A stretch of 64,000 nucleotides of DNA, taken from positions 729,198-793,197 of the forward strand of contig NZ_LMMA01000032.1 of NCBI RefSeq assembly GCF_001422725.1, written 5' to 3'. Of the stretch, positions 63,811 through 64,000 are shown piece after piece. The notes under the pieces were generated by a model. The model was not told the DNA's origin, made no database searches, and worked only from the letters and a program-made list of their open reading frames with translations. The position numbers and the translations under genes are program-made. Origin of the DNA: Flavobacterium sp. Leaf82 (GTDB taxonomy: Bacteria > Bacteroidota > Bacteroidia > Flavobacteriales > Flavobacteriaceae). Numbering within the stretch: position 1 is the stretch's first letter; each line of letters starts with the position of its first letter.

Positions 63811-64000
63811 ATTTCAATAGTTAATGTGTTGTTTTATAGCTTATTACTTGCGTAAATAGCTCTTTATTAGAACGATGCAAAAGTACCATTCATTTGTCTC
63901 TACGGTAACCAGTAAAAGTTGTTATAGTGTCATAATCAGACTTTTATTACTCTGAGTTTCTTTGCTAAAACAAACAGTTATTTGGTTTTAAATAAAAATA

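Noticed and set aside
1..64000. tRNA, rRNA, transposase or prophage genes
   Set aside because: No T-loop or anticodon patterns, rRNA core segments or transposase/integrase motifs were seen on either strand, although no covariance search could be run.

Overview
The window looks like a chromosomal segment of a Flavobacterium-type member of the Bacteroidota. It is AT-rich, and most starts lack a Shine-Dalgarno sequence. Several promoters match the Bacteroidota -7 element TAnnTTTG. It also carries a SusC/SusD pair, a secreted protease with a type IX secretion tail, and palindromic intergenic repeats. I found no tRNA, rRNA, CRISPR array, transposase or prophage.

Layout. 1-9 kb: an AT-rich hypothetical gene, a Tam-like methyltransferase, a siderophore-type TonB receptor, an array of hairpin repeats, a membrane-bound LytTR regulator, a diheme/P460 cytochrome with a heme-less partner, and a secreted alpha/beta hydrolase. 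9-18 kb: a repair and stress group with a SpoIIAA-like protein, Ku, LigD, a four-helix membrane protein, one very acidic and one very basic small protein, a receiver-domain protein, an SDR gene broken by a one-base frameshift, a lipoprotein polysaccharide deacetylase and a short proline dehydrogenase. 18-22 kb: a sucrose-phosphate synthase/phosphatase fusion beside a GH32-like beta-propeller enzyme. 22-25.5 kb: a secreted RidA, a Crp-type regulator, DoxX and a YciF-like ferritin-fold protein. 25.6-30.2 kb: a five-gene stressosome operon (RsbR, RsbS, RsbT, a HATPase-SpoIIE fusion and a hybrid sensor kinase). 30-33 kb: two outer-membrane barrel genes, plus a 41-residue ORF and a 56-residue YodC-like gene.

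33.3-45.1 kb is the most striking locus. A promoter and a clear SAM-I riboswitch precede a 32-codon ORF, then SusC, SusD, a TlpA-type thioredoxin, an M14 carboxypeptidase, an S9 peptidase, a cysteine-desulfurase-like PLP enzyme and a VOC protein. I read this as a system that imports and dismantles sulfur-containing peptides or thiol conjugates and is switched on when SAM is low. The riboswitch and gene order are seen directly; the substrate is inferred.

45-64 kb holds secreted and lipid-anchored proteins, a GH130 enzyme, a fused DoxD-DoxA protein, and a PhyH-type dioxygenase paired with an orphan C-terminal domain of a contractile-injection-system tape-measure protein. After these come a GNAT gene, a Crp regulator next to a PRISE-type reductase, a GreA/B-like factor behind a long structured leader, a GCS-like ligase, an NlpC/CHAP-like protein, a repeat-bearing acidic protein, a T9SS metalloprotease with left-handed helix repeats, a lone MreB and an MltD-like transglycosylase.

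Together the window combines stress survival (stressosome, NHEJ, YciF-like protein, possibly sucrose) with nutrient scavenging (TonB receptor, riboswitch-controlled SusCD locus).
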